Origin: JAXMAR01 sp046350295
GTDB taxonomy: Bacteria; Planctomycetota; Planctomycetia; Gemmatales; Gemmataceae
NCBI GenBank assembly: GCA_046350295.1
Contig: JAXMAR010000017.1
Location: 1 to 64,000 of the forward strand
Direction of reading: 5' to 3'
DNA: 64,000 bases
Within the stretch, counting starts at the first letter, position 1; each line of letters opens with the position of its first letter. Below, in pieces: positions 17,440 through 27,338 of the stretch. The notes below the pieces were generated by a model, which ran no database searches, was not told the DNA's origin, and saw only the letters and a list, made by a program, of their open reading frames with translations. A program made the translations under genes and the position numbers.

Positions 17440-19937
17440 AATGCCGCTTCCCAGCACCGGCCCTGATCGCCACCTTGTCGAGCCTTTGCGAATCGTCTTC
17501 AGATTGAACGCCTTCGGATCGAGCGGGGCCGACTTCCTTCGATCAGCGGCGTCGACACCTGGGCGCGCCCTCAACAGGTCGCAGCGAGTAGGCGGCCGCC
17601 ATCTCGTCCAGCAGCGTTCGCAAATAGTCGAGGTAGATCTGGTGGCAGCGGGCCAGGTTACGATCATGGCGCCGTTGTCGCCGGCAATGCGCATTCACGA
17701 TATGGGCCACGATCTCGCCAGTGCACGCTGGTCATAGTCGTACTGCGCGGCGAGCAGGACATAGAAGCGTACAGGCCGCGGCTTGCGGCGATCTTGCAGC
17801 CCAGCACGCGACTCCGCCGCGCACCGAACACCTTGCGCACCGTCTCTGCGCGCCCGCGCACAACCTCCGGAAACGGCACCTCCTGCGGGTCGAGGTCGAT
17901 GACGAGGTAGTCCGGCCGATCGAACGTGGGCGTGCGCGAGTTCCACGGGTTCAGCTCGATGCAGCCGAGGTTCGCGATGTAGAGCAGCGTCTTCTCGTCC
18001 TGGCACATCAGGAAGCGGATGTGGCCGTGTCGCTCGGACGGAGGCGTCGACCTCCTGGATCAGTCCGGCAGCTTCTGCCATGCGGCGTTGGAAGAAGTTC
18101 TCGCCGTGGATGCCGTCGGATGGCGGTTCAGCGACATCGGCCGGTCGTGCAGGTAAGGCAGGATGAACAGCCACGTCGTGGTAGTAGGCGAGCAGGTCCC
18201 CCTTGGTGTAGCCGTCTCGAGCCCGGTAAATCTTGTCGAGGTTGTGAACTTGCCTTCAGGAAAGTTGACCAGCCCGCCGTGAGCGCGTCCATGGCCGCGG
18301 CCGAGCAGCATCGCCACGCCATCGTCAGGCGGATCATGGGTCCTGTTGTTCCTCCGCCGACCCTGGGAAGCGGCAGCGGCGTCTCCAGCTTCACGCTCCG
18401 CGGCTCCTTGTCCTCGCACGGGCCGACGAATATCGGCATCCGCACGTGCCCGTCCGACGTCCAGTTCTGAAAGACGATCTCGCACAGCTTCAGCTTCACC
18501 CACGTCGCCGGCTTGTCCATCTTCGGCTTCTTCTTGAACGGGCAGCACTCCTCTTGTACCAGCAGCGTCAAGCGGCTCAAAAACATCGGCCAGAGCTCTT
18601 CTCATTGAACCCGCCCCCGCCCGGCCGTGTAGCGCGCTCGCCGTCGTCGTAGACGCCGAGCACCAGCGATCCCATCTTCTCGCGCGAGCCGCGGCGGCGT
18701 GAAGCCGGCGATATTGACCGCCTCCTGCTGCTTGCGGACAGCCCTTGGCCGACGCTCTGGCTGCGCGAGCCCTCGCGATAGGCGCTTGTCCGCCTTCTTG
18801 GCGATGATCCCCTCCAGACCCATGCGCTCCGCCGCCTCGTAGCGATCCCCTTTTCCGGGACATGTTCACTCACCTTGATGTTGATGAAGCCGCGCACCAT
18901 GCGGGCAGCAACTCCTTGCGCTCCTTGCAGCAGCGGTCGCGCAGGTCGTGCCGTCGAGCCAAGGAGAGGAGATCGAACACGTAGTAGATCAGCCAGCCCT
19001 GCCGCGTCTTCTGGTACTTCTGGAGCAGCTCGAACTGGGCCCGCCCTTCAGATCGAGCACGACGACCTCGCCGTCGAGCACCGCGTCGTGCCCAGCTGGG
19101 CCAGCGACGCCGACGATCAGCTCGTGCTGTCGAGCGAGCTGGCCGCGGTAGAGACGGACCTTCCCTTCTCGACCTCGGCGATGGCGCGGTAGCCGTCCCC
19201 TTGACCTCGAACACCCAGTTGAGTTGTCGAACGGCGTGTCGACAGGCAGGCCAGCATCGGCTTGACGTGGTGCGGCATCTTGGCCTCGGGCGATTTGGGC
19301 GGCGTGATCGTGATCGGCAGGCGCGCGTGCCGCTTCGGCGCGTTCGGTCTCGGTGGCCCCGCGGCCCGACGCCTCCGCCGCGATCTCCGCCATGCCGTCC
19401 GGTCGCCGCCGAGAGGATTCTCCTCGAGAATACGTCCTTGTCGCTGGAGAAGTCGTCCGCGTGAAGAGCAGCCATTCGTTCTTGCCGCGGCTTGGTCTTC
19501 ACCAGCGAAAACGCTGACCGACTGGCCGTGCAGGACGAAGCGGAGATGGCCTTCCTCGATCCCCGCGAGCAGCTTCTTCTCGTTCTCCGCGCGCGTCGGC
19601 GGCTCGCGGCTCCACGGTCCCTTCGTCCCAGACCATCACCGTGCCGGCGCCGTAGTTCCCGCAGGGGATGATGCCTTCGAACGTGCGATACTCGAGCGGA
19701 TGGTCCTCGACCGCTGACGGCCAGGCAACTGTCGTTCGGGTTGAGCGACGGCCTTTCGGAACTGGCCCAGCTCTTCATGACGCCGTCATCTCGAGGCGGA
19801 AGTCGCCGAGTATTCGCGCCGCGCCATGTGTTTCTGCACGACGAAGCGCAAAAGCGCGCCGCCAGCCTTCTTCTCGCCGTGCGGCTCAGGCGTCGCGGCG
19901 GAAAGCGGCGTTTCTTCTTGTATTCTTGGAGTGACAC
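17440..19937 (-). pseudogene. ligD: ATP-dependent DNA ligase LigD (PE-LIG-POL), many frameshifts
   Basis: A three-domain end-joining ligase in the order phosphoesterase, ligase, polymerase (the Pseudomonas arrangement). GTG start at 19937. PE: RFVVQKHMARRE, DFRLE, DDGVMKSWA, FEGIIPAGNYGAGTVMVWD. LIG: NWVFEVK followed, after one missing base, by DGYRAIAEVEKGKVRLYRGQ (the catalytic Lys site), then LDGEVVVLD and YYVFDLL. POL: CQDEKTLLYIANLGCIELNP, RPDYLVIDLDPQEVPFP, and the C-terminal DPKAFNLKTIRK. About 830 codons with more than ten indels, but conserved motifs are continuous across the shifts. It seals double-strand breaks, normally with Ku; no ku gene is in the window. The left end is approximate. 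Confidence 0.8.
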
Positions 19938-20178
19938 GCGGCCCCCGGGTGATGCTTCATTCTAACGCCGGGGCGCCGCGAGCGGGCCAAATGCCGGCCG
20001 TTCTCGCTGCGAACATTGCCGCCGCCGTCGCCAACCGGCGACACGGCCCGCACCAGCCACGATCGGCAGTCCAGCCAGCCGCTACGCCCGACCGATTGCC
20101 GAGGTTTTCTGAGCAGATCACGCGTTCTCTCACCCAAGCTCAGCAGTTACGAAAAACGACGTATTGTATTGGCATCCA

Positions 20179-20202
20179 TCTATATATAGATGTTAATCTA
20201 TC
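20179..20202. promoter_or_regulatory. candidate ArsR operator
   Basis: ATCTATATATAGAT (20179-20192) is a perfect 14-bp palindrome, and ATAGAT-GTTA-ATCTAT (20187-20202) is a second, overlapping inverted repeat. Both end just before the ATG at 20207, where an autoregulating ArsR repressor would bind. Confidence 0.55.
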
Positions 20203-20206
20203 TACA

Positions 20207-20525
20207 TGGCACAACTGGATGACACCTTTTGCTGCTGCCACCGATCCACCCGACGCGGAATTGTCGCGCGTCTCGCCCGTGGCGAGCATCGGTAATCGAC
20301 CTCGTTGGCCGCTTCTCGCGAGCTGGCGATCTCCTCGCACTTGAAGGTGCTGGAATCTGCGGGGCTGATTGGCGTCGCCGAGTAGCTCAGTCGCGGCCCT
20401 GCATGCTGGTGCCCGAGCGACTAAAAGCGGTGACCGACTGGCTGGAACAGGTGCAGGAGATTTGAGCCGCTACAAGCGGCTCGATGCGTTACTGACCGAG
20501 TTGAAGCAAGCCGAAAGGAGCGAAG
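20207..20525 (+). pseudogene. ArsR-family repressor, frameshifted
   Basis: A small winged-helix regulator of the type paired with SRPBCC proteins. Fragments in order: MAQLDDTFC, STRRGIVARLARGEASVIDL, LVGRF, then in other frames LAISSHLKVLESAGLIGVAE, ERLKAVTDWLEQ, and a C-terminal helix RYKRLDALLTELKQAERSEE. The recognition helix (ISSHLKVLESAGL) is typical of ArsR. No metal-binding Cys pair is visible, as expected for this subgroup. At least three indels break it. The end is approximate and reaches into the start of the next gene, which it most likely controls. Confidence 0.75.
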
Positions 20526-20529
20526 AGAT

Positions 20530-21100
20530 CGAGAACCCGCGGAAGCAAGTCTGCCGTCGAATACCGAAGTGCTGGTGAAGCGCAGCTTCGATGCGCCCAA
20601 TCAAACTGGTGTGGCGGGCCTGGCAGGAACCGGACCCTGCTGCGCGGTGGTGCTCAGGCGTCCCGGTTGGTCGATGCCTGTCTGCGAGATGGATATGCGC
20701 GTCGGCGGCAAGTATCGCTGGCGGCAACCGCGCGACGAACGGCCAGGAGTTCGGATTCACTGGAGAGGTTCTGGAGATCCGCTCGCACGCGAAAATCGTG
20801 CATGCACCGTCTTCGATGCCGGAGACCTGGGCGTTTCCATGGGGAGCGAGCCGTCGATCATCACCGTCACCTTCCAGGAGACCAGCGGCATCACCAACGT
20901 GACGACCACGATCCAGATACGCCTCGAAGGCGGACCGCGACGCCGCGTTCGCAACCGGCATGACCGACGGGATGGAGGTGAGCTACAAACAGCTCGACGG
21001 AGTGCTGGCCGAGGGTGAAAAACGTGAGTGGCGTTCTGCGTGCGGCCACGCCCATGCGTTCCACTTCGCCAGAACACTTGAGCTGAGCGTACGGCAGTGA
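20530..21100 (+). pseudogene. SRPBCC/AHSA1-domain protein, frameshifted
   Basis: A START-like (SRPBCC, formerly AHSA1) protein of about 170 residues that would bind a hydrophobic ligand. Visible parts: VLVKRSFDAP, IKLVWRAWQEPD, WSMPVCEMDMRVGGKYRW, EFGFTGEVLEIRSHAKIVHA, SIITVTFQETSGITNVTTTI, MTDGMEVSYKQLDGVLAEG. At least four single-base shifts separate them. ArsR-SRPBCC pairs of this kind are very common in planctomycetes. The start codon is not clear because the upstream part lacks an ATG in frame. The right end is the first stop in the last frame. Confidence 0.72.
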
Positions 21101-21195
21101 CGGGTGTTGATGTCGGGCGCGAAGCCTCCACTTCATTTTCTGCCCCATCTTTTGCGAATATGCTTGTCGCGGAAGAGTGGCGATGCCGTTGTCAG

Positions 21196-22321
21196 GGTCG
21201 GCCAGAGCCGCGCGGAAATCCTCGCACCGGGTCTCCGCCTCCTCGATACCCACGCTCAGCCGCACCAGCCCGTCATCAATGCCACGCGCCCTGCCGGATG
21301 TCCGCCGGAATCGAAGCGCGTGCGTCATCGTCGCCGGATGACGCACCAGCGATTCGACGCCCCCCCAGGCCTCTCCGCGAGGCTGAAGAGCTCGTCCGCG
21401 TCAGGAACGTGAGCGCGGCGTCTTTACCTCCTTGATGCTGACGCTGATCATGCCGCCGAAATCGCGTTGCTTCTTCGCCCGCTCGTGCCCGGATGCGCCC
21501 GTCGGTCGGGATAGCCAGATCTTCGCGATCGCCGGATGCTTCGCCAGCGCTCAGCCAGCCGCCGCGCTGCGGCAATGGCGGTCCAGCCGCCGCGATATCT
21601 TCCAGCCCGCCAACACCAGGTACGAATCGAACGGCCCCGGCACGCCGCCGGCCGCGTTCTGGTAGAAGGCGATGTTCTGAAGAAGATCCGTTTGCCGACA
21701 ACGGCGCCGCCGACGACGTCGAGGTTGGCCGCCGAGGTACTTGGTCGTGCTATGGACGACGAGATCGAGCATCCAGGTCGATGGAGCCGCTGAAGGAATA
21801 CGGCGAGGCGAAGGTGTTATCGACCACCAGGTAGCCCCCTTGTGCCGTTGCCGGCGATGGCAGCGATGTCGAGGATTTGCAAGAGCAGGGTTTGGTAGGC
21901 GTCGTCCAGACGAAGCTGGTCTTGGGCGTCATCAGCGCTGAAGCCGGCGGCCGGGGCGTCGTCGGTGTGGCATGACGGAGGGCCCAGGGCCAGGGCGGCT
22001 CGAGGAGGAGCTAGCGCTGCCCCCATAGAGATCGGCCGCGGCCACGACCTCGTCGCCGGGCCGCAGCGTCATGAGGACGGCGGAACTGGCGGCGAGGCCG
22101 GAGGCGAAGGCGAGGCCGCGCTCACCGTTCTCCAGCGCGGCGAGGCAGGCTTCGAGGGCGGCGCGCGTCGGGTTACCGGTGCGCGAGTATTCGTAGCCCT
22201 TGTGCTGACCAGGAGCCGCCTGGGTGTAGGTCGAGGTGGCGTAGATCGGCACGACGGTCGCGCCGGTGGTGGGATCGGCGTCCTGCCCCGCGTGAATGGC
22301 CTTGGTGGAAAAGCCCGGCAT
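21196..22321 (-). pseudogene. cystathionine gamma-synthase/lyase-type PLP enzyme, frameshifted
   Basis: A Cys/Met-metabolism PLP-dependent enzyme. The intact N-terminal part reads MPGFSTKAIHAGQDADPTTG, VVPIYATSTYTQ, GYEYSRTGNPTR, ALENGERGLAFASGLAA. Then, across indels, YLVVDNTFASPY (cofactor Asp), DLVVHSTTKYLGG (PLP-binding Lys), FYQNAAGGVPGPFDSYLVL and IDDGLVRLSVGIEEAETRCE (substrate-binding Arg). These motifs fit cystathionine gamma-synthase, gamma-lyase or O-acetylhomoserine sulfhydrylase; they cannot be separated here. At least five shifts. The C-terminal end is uncertain. The ATG at 22321 follows AAGGAAGC. Confidence 0.8.
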
Positions 22322-22359
22322 TGTGCGCTTCCTTTCGTCTTTGGTCGGTCTTCGTCTTC

Positions 22360-22396
22360 GTTTAGCCGCGGCTCGTAGAGCCGGGCGGACGGCGTC
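22360..22396. repeat. GTTTAGCC palindromic repeat (REP-like), copy 2
   Basis: GTTTAGCC, stem GCGGCTC/GAGCCGG with loop GTA, then GGGCGGACGGCGTC. The outer bases match the copies at 9638, 45420 and 46626, while the stem differs. Confidence 0.6.
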
Positions 22397-22522
22397 TTCA
22401 ACCATGGTCCGGAACGCGTCCGGAACGCGTCGCGCGTCCGATCGAGATTCATTGTCCGCAGGGAACCGGAAACCGTCTACGCCGCGTCGGGCCCGCTTCC
22501 GCGCACCGGGGCCCGAAGGGGC

Positions 22523-23467
22523 TCATTTCATACGCCGCTGCCGCCGCCGCAGGATCTCGTCGACGATGACGCCCGCGAGCAAGATGCAGCCGATCATGAT
22601 GCCTTCGAGGGACGAGGAGACGCGCCAGAAGGTCGTCATCATCCGCAGCATGACGAGGATGAGGGCGCCGACGACCATGCCGTAGACCGTGCCTTCGCCG
22701 CCGCGCAGCGAGCAGCCCCCCAGGACGGCGCTACCGATGGCGACCAGCTCGTCGTTGACGCCGGTGGCGGACGGCTCGACCGAAGGCGTCTTCGTCAGCG
22801 ACAGGAAGGCGTAGACGACGGTGAGCAGCGCGGCCAGGACGTAGGCGAGGATCCGGTAGAAGTCGGTGTTGATGCCGGCGTAGCGGGCCGCCTGCTCGTT
22901 GCTGCCCAGGGCGACGAAGTAGCGGCCAAAGACGCTGAAGTGCAGGAAGACCGTGCAGACCAGGATCAGGACGGCGAGGACGCAGAAGTAGCGCGGCAGG
23001 CCGAACAGCTCGCCGTTGGTGAGGGCCATCGTCTCCTGCATGTTGTTGGCGAGCTGCTCGATGGTCTTGTCCCCGCAGATGTAGCGGGCGAGGCTGCGGT
23101 AGATGAACAGGCCGCACAGGGTGACCATGAAAGGCTGGAGCCCGACCTTGGCGACCAAGAGGCCGTGGGCCAGGCCGATGGCAAGGGCGACGAGGACCAT
23201 GGCGCCCAGCGCGGGCCAGAAGCCGAGGGCCGTCTTGGTGAGGACGAGGCCGAAGACGGCGCTCGTGAGGACGACCTGCGAGCCGATGGAAAGGTCGATG
23301 CCGCCGGTGATGATGAGGAGGCCGGCGGCGAGAGCGAGGATGCCGTAGCGGCCGAGGCGCTCGAGGATGGCGAAGTGCGTGTCGAAGGTGAAGGCGTCCC
23401 GGTTGACGAGAAAAAGGGCCGCGTAGACCAGGACCAGGAAGACGGTGATGCCGATCAGCTTGTTCAT
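22523..23467 (-). CDS. sugar ABC transporter permease (RbsC type)
   Basis: A 314-residue inner-membrane permease of the branched-chain/ribose family (BPD_transp_2), with about eight to ten hydrophobic helices. It begins KLIGITVFLVLVYAALFLVN, and the family motif LLIITGGIDLSIGS is present, with GLLVAKVGLQPFMVTLCG, the coupling-helix region LGSNEQAARYAGI, and ELVAIGSAVLGGCSLRGGEG near the end. Last gene of the operon: binding lipoprotein, ATPase, then this permease, from which it is separated by 227 bases containing a four-unit palindromic array. A single permease gene suggests a homodimer, as in RbsC. Confidence 0.92.
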   Translation of the reverse strand: MNKLIGITVFLVLVYAALFLVNRDAFTFDTHFAILERLGRYGILALAAGLLIITGGIDLSIGSQVVLTSAVFGLVLTKTALGFWPALGAMVLVALAIGLAHGLLVAKVGLQPFMVTLCGLFIYRSLARYICGDKTIEQLANNMQETMALTNGELFGLPRYFCVLAVLILVCTVFLHFSVFGRYFVALGSNEQAARYAGINTDFYRILAYVLAALLTVVYAFLSLTKTPSVEPSATGVNDELVAIGSAVLGGCSLRGGEGTVYGMVVGALILVMLRMMTTFWRVSSSLEGIMIGCILLAGVIVDEILRRRQRRMK

Positions 23468-23516
23468 GGCCTTCGAGGCAGTATGAGATCCATGTTGCGT
23501 GCCATGCGCTGCGTGC

Positions 23517-23673
23517 CATGCCCACGGCTTTGCGTGGGCATGGGCCTCGGACTGTCAGCAACATGTCCACGCAAGGCCGTGGGCATGGACGTTTGACTGT
23601 CACAACATGCCCACGCCTTTGCGCGGGCATGGACGTCTGACTGTCACCATGCCCACGCAAAGCCGTGGGCATG
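23517..23673. repeat. array of four CATGCCCACG palindromes
   Basis: Four copies of CATGCCCACG-6 bases-CGTGGGCATG lie at 23517-23542, 23562-23587, 23606-23631 and 23648-23673, spaced 42-45 bases apart and separated by short related spacers containing GACTGTCA. Copies differ by one or two bases in the arms, and the centre is GCTTTG, CAAGGC, CCTTTG or CAAAGC, so orientation alternates. The array sits inside the sugar-transport operon, between the ATPase and permease genes. Confidence 0.85.
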
Positions 23674-23694
23674 GCACGCAACGCGCATAACGAA

Positions 23695-25209
<1,515 letters not shown>

Positions 25210-25245
25210 GGTCGGACCAAGAACCAAAGAATCCCATCATGCGCG

Positions 25246-26316
25246 TTACTTCCGCAACTCCTTCAGCCGTTCGTAGAACGCGTTCACGTTCGCCTTCGTC
25301 ACCACCGTGTGCGGCACGTAGCAGCGGTTCTCGGCGTCCAAGGTGAGCTTCTCGCCTTCGATCATCTTCTTCAGGTCCTGGCCCTTGTGCAGCGTGTCGA
25401 GCGCCTTGATCGAGAGGTAACCGAACTTGAACGGATCCTGGGCGACGCTGCCGATGATCCGGTCCGCCTGGATCGCTTCCATGGTCTGAAAGTTCTCGTC
25501 GAAGGCGACGATCGCCGGCTTCGCGCCGCTCTTGACGACGGTGTCGACGGCCCGGAGCAGCGCCGGCGGGTTGTACTCCCAGAGGCCGACGAGACAGTCG
25601 ATCTTCACGCCAGAGCGCAAGAGGTCTTCCGCCTTTTCCTGGCAAGCGGTCTCCTTGCCGCCGTCGGTGCGCGTCTCGACGAGGACGTAGGGGCCGAACG
25701 CCTCGTCCTTGGCGTCGGCAGGCGTCATCTCCCCCATCTCGGTTCGCTCGATGCCGGCGAGAACGTCCAGCACCCCCTGGCGCCGCTCCTTGGCGTTGGT
25801 GGCGACCATGTGCCCGACGAAGATGGCGATCCGGCCCCCTTTGGGCAACGCCTTCTTCACCAGCTCTCCCGCGGCGCGGCCGGCCCGGTAGTTGTGCGTC
25901 CCGATGTAGCACTTGCGGGCGGTGGGGTCGGGCAGGTCGTTGTCGGCGGCGATGACGGGGATCTTGGCGATCTTGGGATTGGTCTTGAGAAAGGCGACCA
26001 TGTTGCTCGGGTCGTTGGGGCTGACGGCGAAGCCGTTGATGCCGCGGAGCAAGAGGTCCTCGATGATCTGCTGCTGGCGGGTCAGCGTGTCCGGATCGGG
26101 CCGCTCGAAATCGACCTCGACGCCCAGCTCCTTGCCGGCTTTCTCGGCGCCGCGCTGGGCGTAGGTCCAGAAACCATGGATGTTGTTGCTGAGGAAGGCG
26201 TACCTGGCCTTGTCGCCGTCCTTCTTGTCCCCTTCCTTGTTGGAGCGGCCGCAGCCGGCACAGAGGCCGAAGGCGACGGCAAGCGGAACGATGGCCCAGG
26301 CGAAGCGAGGAGGCAT
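25246..26316 (-). CDS. sugar-binding lipoprotein of ABC transporter (Peripla_BP_4)
   Basis: A 356-residue periplasmic-binding protein of the ribose/galactose class. A lipoprotein signal MPPRFAWAIVPLAVAFGLCA leads to lipobox LCAGC. The first lobe has AYAFLSNNIHGFW, GVEVDFERPDP, ITDLL-like LLLRGINGFAVSPND and IPVIAADNDLPD; the hinge region is followed by VGHMVATNAKERRQGVLD and later DCLVGLWEYNPPALLRAVD and PAIVAFDENFQTMEAI. The first start in frame is 78 codons upstream, but the signal peptide fixes 26316. First gene of the operon; the ligand cannot be told from sequence. Confidence 0.92.
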   Translation of the reverse strand: MPPRFAWAIVPLAVAFGLCAGCGRSNKEGDKKDGDKARYAFLSNNIHGFWTYAQRGAEKAGKELGVEVDFERPDPDTLTRQQQIIEDLLLRGINGFAVSPNDPSNMVAFLKTNPKIAKIPVIAADNDLPDPTARKCYIGTHNYRAGRAAGELVKKALPKGGRIAIFVGHMVATNAKERRQGVLDVLAGIERTEMGEMTPADAKDEAFGPYVLVETRTDGGKETACQEKAEDLLRSGVKIDCLVGLWEYNPPALLRAVDTVVKSGAKPAIVAFDENFQTMEAIQADRIIGSVAQDPFKFGYLSIKALDTLHKGQDLKKMIEGEKLTLDAENRCYVPHTVVTKANVNAFYERLKELRK

Positions 26317-26503
26317 GGACAGTTTCCTGCATCGAGGTTGGAGAAGCGCCTTCTTCGGTTTCGTTCTTGAAGATACCGAAAAGAGGACGTGATGCAAGAG
26401 AGCAACGATTCGGCGACGCGACGCTGGCAGCCGCCCGCCGTCTCTCTTATCATGGCATCGTTCGCGCCTTCTGACTTTTTCGACACGCAAAGGAGAAGCA
26501 ACC

Positions 26504-27241
26504 GTGACAAGGCGATCGTACCGACCCATTCTGGCCGGCTGCGCTTGCATCCTGGGCCTCGTCCTCGTCAGCCACGCTCAGGTTTCGGCGCCCCAGGCCG
26601 ACGACGTGCTGCACAGCGAGATGAAATACATCAAGGCGGAGGCGGCCAAGGCGAAGCTCCTGCCGCGCGCCACCAAGAAGCTACGCGCCGCCCTCGTCGT
26701 CGCCGCCGCCGCCGCCCACGCCGCGGCGGACAACAAGGAAAGCCCGCTGGCCGGCGTCGCCACCAAGGCCCTGGAAGCGGCCAAGGCGCTGGACAAGGAT
26801 CCGGCCGCGGCCAAGAAGATCATCGCCGAGATGGACGCCAAGCACCCGGCCGCCAAGCTGCCCGCCCTGAAATACCACGACGCCCTCGAGCTCAAGCTGG
26901 TGATGAACATCTTTTCGAACGAGAAAATCGGCGGCTTCGGCCTGGAGAAGGCGATCACCGACGACCTGGTCGATCACAAGGGCGCCTTCGACGCCGACGC
27001 GCTGAAGACGATCGCCGTGCTGGCCGCCAAGACGGCGCTGATCGGCGACATCATCCTCGATTACCCCCCCACGGAGGAATCGGGCATGAAGACGAAGAAG
27101 AACTGGGTCGCCTTTTCCCACGACATGAGCAAGGTGGCCACGGAACTGGCGAGCGCCGCGAAGAGCAAGAGCGGCGACATCGGCAAGATCGCCGACAAGC
27201 TGGGCAAGACCTGCGCGGCGTGCCACGACGTGTTTCGCTGA
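26504..27241 (+). CDS. secreted cytochrome c with C-terminal heme site
   Basis: A 245-residue exported protein. The signal peptide is YRPILAGCACILGLVLVSHA. The mature part is Ala/Lys-rich and helical, with a single heme site CAACH at residues 237-241, only four residues from the end (DVFR). A four-helix bundle with the heme motif near the C-terminus is the layout of cytochrome c' and c-556, but the spacing and the long middle part (over 200 residues) differ, so I call it cytochrome c'-like with caution. It probably carries electrons or binds small gases in the periplasm. RBS AAGGAGAAG precedes the GTG at 26504. The upstream neighbour is divergent. Confidence 0.78.
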   Translation: MTRRSYRPILAGCACILGLVLVSHAQVSAPQADDVLHSEMKYIKAEAAKAKLLPRATKKLRAALVVAAAAAHAAADNKESPLAGVATKALEAAKALDKDPAAAKKIIAEMDAKHPAAKLPALKYHDALELKLVMNIFSNEKIGGFGLEKAITDDLVDHKGAFDADALKTIAVLAAKTALIGDIILDYPPTEESGMKTKKNWVAFSHDMSKVATELASAAKSKSGDIGKIADKLGKTCAACHDVFR

Positions 27242-27276
27242 GCCGACAGGCTCGGTCTTTAGTCTAAAGTAGGTTC

Positions 27277-27325
27277 AGAGCCGGCAGCGCGCACGGCGAA
27301 AACCGTCGCTCACGCGTCCGGCTCT
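27277..27325. repeat. GAGCCGG palindromic repeat, copy 1
   Basis: Arms AGAGCCGG and CCGGCTCT enclose a conserved core. Its reverse complement matches the element at 39559-39610 over most of its length (GCGTGAGCGACGGTTT in both). It lies between two convergent genes and may also stop transcription from both sides. Confidence 0.7.
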
Positions 27326-27338
27326 GATTTCTCGATGG

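Noticed and set aside
23517..23673. CRISPR array
   Set aside because: The repeats are palindromic, spacers are only ~16-20 bases and related to each other, orientation alternates, and no cas genes are near.
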